Positions 1 through 7,275 of a DNA stretch of 19,788 nucleotides are shown piece after piece. Both the position numbers and the translations under genes were made by a program. Source of the DNA: F1-20-MAGs119 sp041164425. GTDB taxonomy: Bacteria; Actinomycetota; Acidimicrobiia; Acidimicrobiales; Ilumatobacteraceae. The notes under the pieces were generated by a model. The model saw nothing but the letters and a program-made list of their open reading frames with translations. It was not told where the DNA came from and did no database searches. The DNA is taken from the NCBI GenBank assembly GCA_041164425.1, contig JBEAPO010000149.1:1-19788 (forward strand), written 5' to 3'. Each line of letters begins with the position of its first letter. Positions within the stretch are counted from its first letter, which is position 1.

Positions 1-399
1 GCCCGACCAATACATCTGGAACAGCACCTGGCTGTTCACCGCCGTCACTTCTTCGATCGACTTGCTGGCAAAGGAACTGAGGCCCATCGCCACTCCACGG
101 TTCGCCGCGGCTCGCGCAACCGCGACTTCACCCTCGGGGTGCACCGCCTGCACCCCGGTCGGCGAGATGATGACCGGCATCGACATCTGCTGGCCCATCA
201 CGCTGACCGACTGGTCGCGACCCGCGTGGAGGTCGGCGATATGCGGAGCAAAGCCGAGCTCGTCGAAGGCGTTGAGGTTGTCACTAAATGTGAGACCCTT
301 TTCCGATCCACCCACGATCGCGCCATACACCGACCTGGGCAGGCGGCGTTCCGCCCTGCGCTGTGCGACGGCGACGGTTTCGAACCACGGATTGCCCAT
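1..399 (-). CDS. mftD: MftD, pre-mycofactocin synthase, FMN-dependent (3'-truncated by window edge)
   Basis: The first 133 residues of a lactate-dehydrogenase-like FMN enzyme. It opens with WFETVAVAQRRAERRLPRSV and continues through MPVIISPTGVQAVHPEGE and MGLSSFASKSIEEV, which matches closely what I remember of the N-terminus of mycobacterial MftD (Rv0694, formerly LldD1). In the known pathway MftD oxidatively deaminates the cyclised Val-Tyr intermediate (AHDP) to pre-mycofactocin, a cytoplasmic step in making the redox cofactor mycofactocin. The ATG at 399 lies only 17 bases after the microprotein stop, so it is probably the distal gene of the acylation operon; its ribosome binding site is weak. 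The rest of the gene, and any other mft genes, would lie left of the window. A related alpha-hydroxy-acid dehydrogenase is the alternative, but the N-terminal match favours MftD. Confidence 0.85.
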   Translation of the reverse strand, partial: MGNPWFETVAVAQRRAERRLPRSVYGAIVGGSEKGLTFSDNLNAFDELGFAPHIADLHAGRDQSVSVMGQQMSMPVIISPTGVQAVHPEGEVAVARAAANRGVAMGLSSFASKSIEEVTAVNSQVLFQMYWSG

Positions 400-416
400 G
401 GGTAGACAGCCTACGT

Positions 417-548
417 TCAGAAGTTGTTGTACGGGGATTCGAACGCGGCAGGCTCGACCCAACGGAACAACACCACGGCCGCAGCGATGAGACCGGCCCA
501 GGCAAGAACGGCACGGGTGCGCGGATGCGTCGCGAAGAAGTTCCTCAT
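417..548 (-). CDS. DltX-like single-pass membrane microprotein (43 aa) with C-terminal FESPYNNF
   Basis: A 43-codon gene, ATG at 548 and TGA at 417, starting inside the stop of the SGNH gene (ATGA overlap), which implies translational coupling. The protein has a short basic N-terminus (MRNFFATHPRTR), one hydrophobic helix at about residues 13-28 and a short outer segment ending F36-E-S-P-Y40-N-N-F43. In Firmicutes the dlt operon encodes DltX, a roughly 50-residue single-helix protein with a conserved C-terminal FxFIYxxF-type motif. Its tyrosine has been proposed as the acyl relay between the MBOAT protein DltB and DltD. Size, topology, the terminal Phe, the Tyr at -3 and the Phe at -7 all agree; the two residues before Tyr differ. 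The partner genes for adenylation, carrier, MBOAT and SGNH functions lie directly upstream. The role as acyl relay is inferred. The reading frame is short but exactly packed between its neighbours. Confidence 0.8.
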   Translation of the reverse strand: MRNFFATHPRTRAVLAWAGLIAAAVVLFRWVEPAAFESPYNNF

Positions 549-1618
549 TCGCCGCCTCCGTCAACCTGACCGAGCGATGTGAGGAACTCGATGAATCCAA
601 CGGTCACTTCGTAGGCGCCGTACTTCGTGAGGTGTGCGCGGTCCTGATACTGCAGGTTGAGGCCGGGTTTGGCCGGATCTTCGAGAATCGGTCGGGCATC
701 GAACATCTCCGCACCGGGGACGAGTTCCGAGACGCGCCGCAAGTCGATCAAGTCGGTCGTCTCTCCGAAAGACGGGAAGTAGTAGAAGAAGACGTTTCTC
801 ACGCCGGCTTCGCGGGCGATTTTCAGCATGTCGCGCATCACCGCGATTTCTCCCGCTGCGCGGGAACTGTCGAGGTCGACGGGAACGTAGCGCGCGACTT
901 CACGCGTGAGGGTGTCGATCTTGCGCTGCGTCGGCTGCGGTGTCGCATCGGTGTACGGTGCGGCGGCAACCGGGCCCCAAACAGGCAACACGGTTCGCGC
1001 ACAGTCTCCAAGCGGGTCGATCGCTTGGTCGATGTTCCGAAACGCATTGTCGAGGCCGATCTGCAAGTGCTCGAAGAAGAACTTTGCAGGTGACGGAAAG
1101 TACGAACGCAGGTAGACATCACTGAGGCCGAGAACGTCGCGCTCGATCAGTGCGTCGAGATAGCCCGAGTAAACATCGGCTCCGAAGAGTGCATACGAAC
1201 GATTCGTGAGTGCCGCGCTGGATCGCGGAGGCGCCGAGTCACCGGCGGTTCTGGTGATGAGAAGTTCGATTCCGAGCGAGTCGGGCACTCCGCGGTCGCG
1301 GAAATACGTGCGCAGAGCCATGTTGGAGTCGGAATCGGCATTCCCGAGTAAGACGATCTTTTCGGTGCGGTGGGCGGAGGTGCCCGAGAGACGCAGGTCA
1401 ACCAGATCGTTGTCGATGCCGAACCCGGTGCGACTGGCACCGATCAACAACAAGTCGGCTGCGGGGGCGTTCTCTTCGAAGATCTTCGCCTGACAGCGGT
1501 TGACGTACTTGCCGGGAACGTGGCCGGCGCGCAACCAGCTGTAAGACGGCACGAGAACGAGGGCGAGCATGAAGATCGGGAGGACCAATCGGCGCACGAG
1601 CAGTCTTCTAGAACGCAT
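545..1618 (-). CDS. DltD-like membrane-anchored SGNH-family acyltransferase/esterase
   Basis: 357 residues from ATG 1618. An N-terminal basic stretch and membrane helix (about residues 10-28) anchor a large domain expected outside the membrane. The SGNH-type nucleophile motif is LLIGASRTGFGI with Ser62, G92-N93 (LLGNADSD) resembles the block II/III residues, and the C-terminal acid/base pair is D326-R-A-H329 (DRAHLTKYG). This arrangement is that of DltD and AlgX/AlgJ-like proteins, which work with an MBOAT protein in acylation of envelope polymers. The start overlaps the end of the MBOAT gene by 11 bases and the stop overlaps the microprotein start, so the three genes are translationally linked. 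I preferred this start to an in-frame upstream codon at 1696, which would add 26 residues lying over the MBOAT gene and put the membrane anchor internally. The acceptor molecule is unknown. Confidence 0.8.
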   Translation of the reverse strand: MRSRRLLVRRLVLPIFMLALVLVPSYSWLRAGHVPGKYVNRCQAKIFEENAPAADLLLIGASRTGFGIDNDLVDLRLSGTSAHRTEKIVLLGNADSDSNMALRTYFRDRGVPDSLGIELLITRTAGDSAPPRSSAALTNRSYALFGADVYSGYLDALIERDVLGLSDVYLRSYFPSPAKFFFEHLQIGLDNAFRNIDQAIDPLGDCARTVLPVWGPVAAAPYTDATPQPTQRKIDTLTREVARYVPVDLDSSRAAGEIAVMRDMLKIAREAGVRNVFFYYFPSFGETTDLIDLRRVSELVPGAEMFDARPILEDPAKPGLNLQYQDRAHLTKYGAYEVTVGFIEFLTSLGQVDGGGE

Positions 1619-2657
1619 AGTTCGCCACGTACGAGAGAAGAACCACCAGTGAGAGCGTTGCGATGCGATTCGCCGTGCGCAAAGTACGTGACCCAAGATC
1701 GCCCGCCTTCGGAGCGAATGCCATCAGCAAACCGTGCGCAACACCCCAGATGATGTATCCGGGCTTCACTTCGTGCCACAGTCCCATGAAGACGAATGCG
1801 AGCGTGGTTGCTACACGTACGTTGACGCCACGCAGGTTGAGTGGGATAAAGAAATATTGCATCACAAAGCGGGCCATCGACATGTGCCACCGGTTCCAGA
1901 AATCGCGGATGTCGACCGCACGCCACGGACGGTCGAAGTTGGCAGGGATCCGGAAACCCGCGAGAGCCGCCCCCGATTCGGCGATCAACGATTGACCCCA
2001 GAATGCCGCGAACAAATGGCCGAAGACTGCGAGCAACACGAACGGCGCGGTCCAACGCGCGAGGTCGGTGCCGCCCGACTCTTGCACCAGCCATTCCGAG
2101 ACGAGCACGGCGAGCAGCCAACCAGCGAAGAACTTGCGGTAGAGAAACTCTGTCGCACCAACGTCGGGTTCATCACTCGTTCGTTCAGTTTGTTCCCACA
2201 ATGCGGTACCCGAGAACACGGGACCGATGACTATCGCCGGAAGGAACCACCCGGCTGCACCGAGTGAGACGAGTCGCTGTGGCACGGTTGTCGACTTCCC
2301 ACCCAACAACTGCTTGGTCGTCATGAAGATGCGCACCACTGCGAAAGCAACACCCGCTGTGAGGAACTTCTGCCGGGTGAACATCTCGTTGGCGAGGTCG
2401 GTGGTGAAGACGTTGAGCAAGAGAACGTAGGGCACGTACTGGCGGATGGCTGATTTCTTCGGCAGGTTGCGCAGCAGACGTTCGAGCAACAGTGCCTCGG
2501 CGATGGTGATGAGAACGACCCAGAAGCCGGCGGCAGCAAGCATCAACATGAACGCGGCACCAGCGGCTGTGATGAACACGAGACGTGGTCGCCGCGGCAG
2601 AAAGTGTGCAACCGGGAGAACCACAAGAATCGTTACGACGTGAGCGAGAGGAGTCAC
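1608..2657 (-). CDS. MBOAT-family O-acyltransferase, DltB-like
   Basis: 349-residue polytopic membrane protein with a GTG start at 2657, six bases after the adenylation gene's stop. MBOAT hallmarks are WNRWHMS at 254-260 (His258) and the invariant catalytic His295 in MGLWHE (291-296), followed by the usual GVAHGLLMAF helix. MBOAT proteins such as DltB, AlgI and PatA move an acyl group from a cytoplasmic donor to an acceptor on the outer side of the membrane. The donor here should be the carrier protein encoded two genes upstream. The protein is somewhat shorter than typical DltB (about 400 residues). Downstream it overlaps the SGNH gene by 11 bases. MBOAT function is secure from the motifs; DltB-type carrier-protein dependence is inferred from the operon. 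Confidence 0.88.
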   Translation of the reverse strand: MTPLAHVVTILVVLPVAHFLPRRPRLVFITAAGAAFMLMLAAAGFWVVLITIAEALLLERLLRNLPKKSAIRQYVPYVLLLNVFTTDLANEMFTRQKFLTAGVAFAVVRIFMTTKQLLGGKSTTVPQRLVSLGAAGWFLPAIVIGPVFSGTALWEQTERTSDEPDVGATEFLYRKFFAGWLLAVLVSEWLVQESGGTDLARWTAPFVLLAVFGHLFAAFWGQSLIAESGAALAGFRIPANFDRPWRAVDIRDFWNRWHMSMARFVMQYFFIPLNLRGVNVRVATTLAFVFMGLWHEVKPGYIIWGVAHGLLMAFAPKAGDLGSRTLRTANRIATLSLVVLLSYVANYAF

Positions 2658-2663
2658 CGGATG

Positions 2664-4178
2664 TCACGTTCCACGCGGTTGGTGGGCAAGCACACGACGG
2701 TCGATCTTGCCATTCTGGTTGGTCGGCATGGCATCCAACGCCACGGCCTCGGCGGGAATCATGTACGTCGGCAAGTTGGTTCCGAAGCGCGTCAGGTCGA
2801 TCGTCTCGGCAGCCTCGCTGGAGAGATGGAAGAGGACGAGACGCGCACCTGCTCCCTCGCCCAACACCACGACTGCGACGGTCTTCAGGCCAAAGGTGCG
2901 GCGTGCGACGGTTTCGATTTCGCCAAGTTCGATGCGGTAGCCACGGAACTTCACCTGTGAGTCGACGCGACCACGGAAGTACACACCCTCATTGTCGATG
3001 CGCACAAGATCGCCGCTGCGGTACCACTTCGTGTCCGATTGTTCGACGAAGGGCGACGGAGCATCGGTCGAATACCCCGCGAAAACCTGCGGACCGCCGA
3101 GCAAGAGTTCGCCTTCGTCCCCGAGTCGCGGCTGTTCCACCACGGAGCCATCGGCGGTGAGCATCGCCGTGCGGTTGAGACCGAATGGCCCGCCGATGGA
3201 TGCATTGCCATCGGTGCGCATCGATTCGGTGACGTCGGCGGCGGTAAAGGCGATCGTTGCCTCGGTGGGTCCATAGAGGTTCCACATGTGCCCGCCGACC
3301 GCCAGCCATGGGCGGCACGCGGCGACCGTCTCCATCGGCAACGCCTCGCCACAGAACAACATCGTGCGAAACCCGGGAAATTCTTCACGACGTTTGCCCG
3401 CACCCAACTGTGCGCCCATCAGCGGAACCGAGAACCACGCGTCGATTCGCTCGCGCACAACGTATGCACCGGGCATCATCAGGTCGACTGCAGTCGGCGC
3501 TACGAGTGTTCCATGGTGGCGCATCGACACGAAGATGTCGTGCATCGACAGGTCGAAGCTGAGGTCGAAAAACTGAGAGAAACGCGCATCTCGGGGAATC
3601 GCCATGAGATCCACAACCCCGTCGACGTAAGCGGCGAGATTCGCATAGGAGATGGGAACGCCCTTGGGACTTCCGGTGGAGCCCGACGTGAACATGACGT
3701 ACGCGGTGTTCCCGTCCGAGATCGGGATGCTCATGGCGGCGTCGAGCCACGGTCGCACCCGGTTCGGTGATGACACAACGGATGCGACGTCGATGAACGG
3801 CACCGATGCCCCAACCTCGTGATGCACGGCGGTGGTGGACTTGTCACCTAGGACGATGACGGGCCGCGCGAGGTCGACGATCGTCCGCAGACGCTCGACG
3901 GGGAACTTCGGATTCAACGGAACGAAGGTGCCGCCAACGGACACGACGGCCAAGACGGCCAAGTAGGTCTCGATGCGATGGTTGCTCAGTACACCGACGC
4001 GGACATCGGGCCCGACACCGTGACTGCGGAGAGCTTCGGCGAGACCAGCCAGGCGCGCCGCCGCCTCGGGTTCGGACATCACGACTTTTTTCTCCGCACC
4101 GAAGGCACCCTCGAAAACACCACAATCGGGTTCACCGGCGCGCCACCTATCGGTGAGAAGCGCCGCGCAGAGGGACAT
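2664..4178 (-). CDS. Amino-acid adenylating enzyme, DltA-like (carrier protein ligase)
   Basis: 504 residues, ANL superfamily, one adenylation domain with no fused carrier domain. Core motifs in order: YVMFTSGSTGSPKG (160-173), FDLSFDLSMHDIF (204-216), FCGEALP (275-281), NLYGPTEAT (300-308), YRSGD (386-390), GRVDSQVKFRGYRIELGEIE (403-422) and NQNGK with the catalytic Lys491. D209 in FDLS occupies the position that in DltA and NRPS domains contacts the substrate amino group. The FCGE cysteine (C276) matches the DltA pocket cysteine linked to D-alanine preference. I therefore expect it to activate an amino acid, possibly D-alanine, and load the carrier protein encoded five bases upstream. Plain acyl-CoA ligases usually lack this Asp. 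Exact substrate uncertain. Confidence 0.85.
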   Translation of the reverse strand: MSLCAALLTDRWRAGEPDCGVFEGAFGAEKKVVMSEPEAAARLAGLAEALRSHGVGPDVRVGVLSNHRIETYLAVLAVVSVGGTFVPLNPKFPVERLRTIVDLARPVIVLGDKSTTAVHHEVGASVPFIDVASVVSSPNRVRPWLDAAMSIPISDGNTAYVMFTSGSTGSPKGVPISYANLAAYVDGVVDLMAIPRDARFSQFFDLSFDLSMHDIFVSMRHHGTLVAPTAVDLMMPGAYVVRERIDAWFSVPLMGAQLGAGKRREEFPGFRTMLFCGEALPMETVAACRPWLAVGGHMWNLYGPTEATIAFTAADVTESMRTDGNASIGGPFGLNRTAMLTADGSVVEQPRLGDEGELLLGGPQVFAGYSTDAPSPFVEQSDTKWYRSGDLVRIDNEGVYFRGRVDSQVKFRGYRIELGEIETVARRTFGLKTVAVVVLGEGAGARLVLFHLSSEAAETIDLTRFGTNLPTYMIPAEAVALDAMPTNQNGKIDRRVLAHQPRGT

Positions 4179-4183
4179 GAGCG

Positions 4184-4432
4184 TCAGTTGCGGTTGGCGG
4201 ACGCGAATTCGACGATCTCGCGCACGGTCATGAAATGGATTGCATCGTCATCGCTGACGTCGAGGCGGAGCTTCTCTGACACCGTCGTGAAGATTTCGAC
4301 GAAGGCAAGTGAATCCCACGTCGGCGGATTACCCATCCCCGATTCGGCCGACAGAACTATGTCACCGGCTCCACGCGAGGCAAGCACCGACCCGATGATC
4401 GCCACAACTTCATCAATCAACCCGCCGGCCAC
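4184..4432 (-). CDS. Acyl/aminoacyl carrier protein, DltC-like
   Basis: 82-residue carrier protein with GTG start at 4432, overlapping the end of the sulfotransferase-like gene by 20 bases. A GGAG lies eight bases before this GTG; a TTG at 4420 is a possible alternative start. The phosphopantetheine attachment site is Ser41 in PTWDSLAFVEIF (the family's DSL signature), followed by helices typical of carrier proteins (EKLRLDVSDDDAIHFMTVRE). It would carry the acyl group as a thioester and hand it to the MBOAT protein at the membrane. A longer in-frame reading back to 4615 exists, but it adds a basic, low-complexity segment that is the antisense shadow of the upstream gene. Genes on both sides are in the same operon. 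Confidence 0.88.
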   Translation of the reverse strand: MAGGLIDEVVAIIGSVLASRGAGDIVLSAESGMGNPPTWDSLAFVEIFTTVSEKLRLDVSDDDAIHFMTVREIVEFASANRN

Positions 4433-5270
4433 GCAATTTCTCCACTCGACTCTCGATTTCGGTCTGCGCCTCCGAAAGAAGACGCTGCTGGTCGACCGTC
4501 CAGGTGTCGGCAGAACCGATCTGGTAGCCACCCAGCCGCTCGTTCTGGCGCGATCGCGCCTCGACGAGCGCCCGCTCGAGTTCACCATGCGCGGCTTCTT
4601 CAAGGGGCGAACCAATCGTAGCCAACAACGAAGTGAGAACGGGTAGCGGATTCGTCACGAATTCATCGAAGTCGATGTGATGTACGCGATGTGGATGTTC
4701 CTTCCATGCATCACAAAGTCTCGTATTCGTTGCTCGCCACAACCAGATGTTGCGTTCGATCGCCCCCCATGTGCCCCACACTTCGGCATCAGATCCCTCA
4801 TGAGGTCGGATACGGCCCATACCGATGAATCTTTCGCGCGCATCGAGTTTCTTCACTGGGTCGGGCCAGCCGACGGGCATTGGATCGGTTCCTACGAGCC
4901 ACGTCGCCGAGCGGACGAACGACTCGCAGTCACGGATGATGATCGCACCGTGTGAATCGGGCACCTGCCGCAGGATCTCGGCGAGGAGCATCGCGTTGTA
5001 ATACGCAACGTCAACCAACAGCTCGACTCCGAGTTCACGGCACGCGGTATCAAGAACTGAAGAATTGCGCTTGACTGCGACAACTTCGGCTGCGCGTTCT
5101 GCGCTCTTGTAACACTGGAAGTTGTCGAGGTTGACCATCGGCAGGATGTCGGGCCCCGAGTCGTTACCCAAATGGCCTTCATGTGATGCGGCGATGCCCG
5201 TGATCGCGTTCAGTACCTCGGCGATGTACGACGTCGCCGTGCGACCGGTACTTGCAACGGCGAGGAACAT
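4413..5270 (-). CDS. Sulfotransferase-like P-loop protein
   Basis: 285 residues. The N-terminus FLAVASTGRTATSYIAEVL resembles the 5'-phosphosulfate loop of PAPS-dependent sulfotransferases (strand, then STGRT-type loop, then helix). A strand-plus-Arg/Ser segment, AIIIRDCESFVRSATWLVG at about residues 109-127, resembles the second PAPS-binding element (R..S). The ATG at 5270 is three bases after the dioxygenase stop and has no clear ribosome binding site of its own, so translation is probably coupled. In this operon it could sulfate the acyl group, the acceptor glycan or a lipid; no substrate can be read from sequence. Some members of this fold are only sulfotransferase-like with unproven activity. 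Cytoplasmic; no signal peptide seen. Confidence 0.65.
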   Translation of the reverse strand: MFLAVASTGRTATSYIAEVLNAITGIAASHEGHLGNDSGPDILPMVNLDNFQCYKSAERAAEVVAVKRNSSVLDTACRELGVELLVDVAYYNAMLLAEILRQVPDSHGAIIIRDCESFVRSATWLVGTDPMPVGWPDPVKKLDARERFIGMGRIRPHEGSDAEVWGTWGAIERNIWLWRATNTRLCDAWKEHPHRVHHIDFDEFVTNPLPVLTSLLATIGSPLEEAAHGELERALVEARSRQNERLGGYQIGSADTWTVDQQRLLSEAQTEIESRVEKLRGRRVD

Positions 5271-5273
5271 CGC

Positions 5274-6125
5274 TCAGGCCGTGGTCGCGGGCGCGGGACG
5301 TCCGCCGGCCACGGTGGTACGGTGTAATTCGCGACGGAACCCTGCGTAGTCGTTCAAAGCGTAGTGCTGGGTCGAACGGTTGTCCCAGATGACGAGGTCG
5401 CCCACTGACCAACGGTGACGCAGCGTGAAGCGGGCATCGGTGGTGTGGCCGTGCAACCAGTCGAGGAGCGGCTGGACCCGGTCGGCATCGACACCGAGCA
5501 GGTCACGCACATAGGCGCGGTTGAAGAAGAGAATCTCTTTCCCCGTCTCGGGATGTCGAACCACGAGCGGGTGCAGTTCGGTGTCGTTTGCGGTGTCATC
5601 GCAGACGATGTTCATCGCCGACAAGCCCGAGTGCAGCGGCTGCATCTTGCGTGAGTAGGCATCACGTGCCGTATGAACGGCGGTCACCGACACCAATTGG
5701 GCGCGACGATCCTCGGAGAGGTGCCGCCATGCGGCGGTCATCGACGCCCACAAGGTGTCGCCGCCGTACGGCGGAATATCGATTGCGAAGAGCAAAGTGA
5801 ACGACGGCGGTTCGGGCTGGAAACTGAAATCACTGTGCCACGCGCCACCAAAATTGAAGGCGCCACCGTCAGCGGCTTCCTTCAACACCTTGATGACCTC
5901 GGGATGGTCGGGGCTTGGTTCGATGAACGGGACGGGACCGGCCGGACCGAACCGACGGGACAACGCAACCTGTTCGTCGACATCGAGGGACTGACCGCGC
6001 ACCACGACGACCTCGTGTTCGCAGACGAGTGCTCGGAGTTCGGCAACTTGCGAGTCGTCGAGGTGACGCACGTCGTCGAGGATGATCTCGGCGCCGAACA
6101 CGCCGGTCAGTCGCTTCACCTCCAC
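5274..6125 (-). CDS. TauD/TfdA-family Fe(II)/2-oxoglutarate-dependent dioxygenase
   Basis: 283 residues, the usual length for this family. The iron-binding facial triad is H97-x-D99 in AWHSDFSF and H254 in STQHYALND. R265 and R269 in RRELHRTTVAG are placed like the pair that binds 2-oxoglutarate and substrate in TauD. The N-terminus KRLTGVFGAEI is the conserved first strand of the fold. There is no ATG at the right place: GTG 6125 is the best start and GTG 6119 the alternative. The reading frame is open much further upstream, but that part overlaps the oxidoreductase gene. It should hydroxylate, or oxidatively cleave, a small acid or amino acid. In this operon it may modify the group loaded on the carrier protein, or release sulfite from a sulfonate as TauD does; context alone cannot decide. 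Confidence 0.85.
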   Translation of the reverse strand: MEVKRLTGVFGAEIILDDVRHLDDSQVAELRALVCEHEVVVVRGQSLDVDEQVALSRRFGPAGPVPFIEPSPDHPEVIKVLKEAADGGAFNFGGAWHSDFSFQPEPPSFTLLFAIDIPPYGGDTLWASMTAAWRHLSEDRRAQLVSVTAVHTARDAYSRKMQPLHSGLSAMNIVCDDTANDTELHPLVVRHPETGKEILFFNRAYVRDLLGVDADRVQPLLDWLHGHTTDARFTLRHRWSVGDLVIWDNRSTQHYALNDYAGFRRELHRTTVAGGRPAPATTA

Positions 6126-6145
6126 GACCGAAACCGTATCCGTCG

Positions 6146-7237
6146 TCAGTCGGCGACGAAACCCTTCCAGTTGCGCATGTAGCCGATGAAGGTGTCGGAC
6201 AGGCCCTCGTCGCGCAGCGTTTGCCCCGACACGGGAAGTTCCCGCATCGCGAAGTCGGCGTTCTCGCGCATGAGCCGTGGGAAGTCGTGGTTCGTGATGG
6301 CCGCACGACCGATGACCGCGATGTCGGCACCCGCTTCGAGTGCGGCGCGCACGGCGGCGGCTGAGTACAACTTGCCGGCCACCGCCAGTCGCACGTTGCC
6401 GCGGTCGATCGAAGCGAAGATGTCGATCAACCTGCGGTCGGCCCAACCCTCGTCGATGGCGTTCTTCGCGCAGTCCCACAACGACATGTCGATCATGTCG
6501 ACGTGTCCCGATGCGACGAGCCAGGAATACACCTCGCGGATTTCGTCGATGTTCATACCGAACCGTTCCGGCGACAGCCTCACGCCGACGTGGAAGTCGT
6601 TGCCGCATTCGCGGCGGATCCCTTCGATGATGTCGAGCAGCGGGCGTGCGCGATTCTCGAGCGACCCGCCGAATTCGTCGGTGCGACGATTCAGTTCCGT
6701 GGACAGGAACTGGCAGAGCAGGTATCCGTGTGCGCCGTGCAGTTCGACACCGTCGAAGCCGGCGGACTGCGTGCGTCGCGCCGCGTCGACGAACGCGCCG
6801 ATCATCCCGTGCACCTCGTCGCTCGTCATCGCCCGAGCGCCGGTCTCGGCATCGTCCGAAGGGCACACCGGCTCGGTACCGATGAGCTCCCGAGGCGAAC
6901 GATTACCGGCGTGGTGCAACTGAACGATCGCAATGCTCCCCGCCAACTTGATGTCGCAGGCGAGCCGCGTGAGGCCCGTGACATGCGCGTCGTCGTGGAC
7001 TCCCAACTGGCCCGCGAAACCGACGCCGACTGCCTGCACCGAGGCGGCGCACGTCATCGTGAGACCGAAGCCACCGAGCGCACGCAGCGTCAACCAGCGA
7101 TGTTCGTCGTCGGACAACGTGCCATCGGCGTGGCTCTGCTGGTTCGTCAACGGCGCGAGCATCAGACGGTTGGGCATCGCCGGCCCGTGTGCGAAGTCGA
7201 CGGAATCGAACGCTGTGTCGTTGTGTTGCTGGCTCAT
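6146..7237 (-). CDS. Old Yellow Enzyme-family NADH:flavin oxidoreductase
   Basis: 363 residues forming a single FMN-binding TIM barrel. Signature elements are MPNRLMLAPLTNQQ near the N-terminus, QLHHAGNRS (106-114), GVELHGAHGYL with the paired His167/His170 that bind the substrate's oxygen, and RTDEFGGSLENRARP (185-199). It lacks the iron-sulfur and FAD domains of the long 2,4-dienoyl-CoA reductase (FadH) type. Such enzymes reduce activated C=C bonds with NAD(P)H. It is the first gene of the minus-strand operon and ends 20 bases before the dioxygenase start. OYE/FadH-type oxidoreductases are known companions of mycofactocin loci, which fits mftD at the far end of this operon, although those are usually longer. 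Substrate not predictable. Confidence 0.87.
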   Translation of the reverse strand: MSQQHNDTAFDSVDFAHGPAMPNRLMLAPLTNQQSHADGTLSDDEHRWLTLRALGGFGLTMTCAASVQAVGVGFAGQLGVHDDAHVTGLTRLACDIKLAGSIAIVQLHHAGNRSPRELIGTEPVCPSDDAETGARAMTSDEVHGMIGAFVDAARRTQSAGFDGVELHGAHGYLLCQFLSTELNRRTDEFGGSLENRARPLLDIIEGIRRECGNDFHVGVRLSPERFGMNIDEIREVYSWLVASGHVDMIDMSLWDCAKNAIDEGWADRRLIDIFASIDRGNVRLAVAGKLYSAAAVRAALEAGADIAVIGRAAITNHDFPRLMRENADFAMRELPVSGQTLRDEGLSDTFIGYMRNWKGFVAD

Positions 7238-7239
7238 CC

Positions 7240-7252
7240 CCGCGACACACTA
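7240..7252 (-). promoter_or_regulatory. Candidate -10 element for the acylation operon
   Basis: On the minus strand TAGTGT (7252-7247) fits the actinobacterial TAnnnT -10 pattern. It would place the transcription start near 7240, three bases before the ATG at 7237, giving an almost leaderless message. No clear -35 is visible. The whole divergent spacer is only 41 bp, so it must hold both promoters. Assigned by eye only. Confidence 0.3.
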
Positions 7253-7262
7253 GGTCCGTCGG

Positions 7263-7275
7263 TAGCGTTCACCTT
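7263..7275 (+). promoter_or_regulatory. Candidate -10 element for release factor 3 gene
   Basis: TAGCGT at 7263-7268 fits TAnnnT and predicts a transcript start about 7275, four bases before the prfC ATG at 7279. No Shine-Dalgarno sequence is present there, which agrees with a near-leaderless transcript. It sits back to back with the candidate operon promoter. Weak evidence. Confidence 0.28.

Noticed and set aside
4184..4615. A 143-codon version of the carrier protein
   Set aside because: The extra N-terminus is basic and disordered-looking and lies over the sulfotransferase-like gene; the GTG at 4432 with GGAG upstream gives a standard 82-residue carrier protein.
5274..6866. A 530-codon open frame around the dioxygenase
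   Set aside because: The first roughly 250 codons lie over the oxidoreductase gene and give Arg-rich, domain-free sequence; the TauD-like domain begins at about 6125 and already has full family length.
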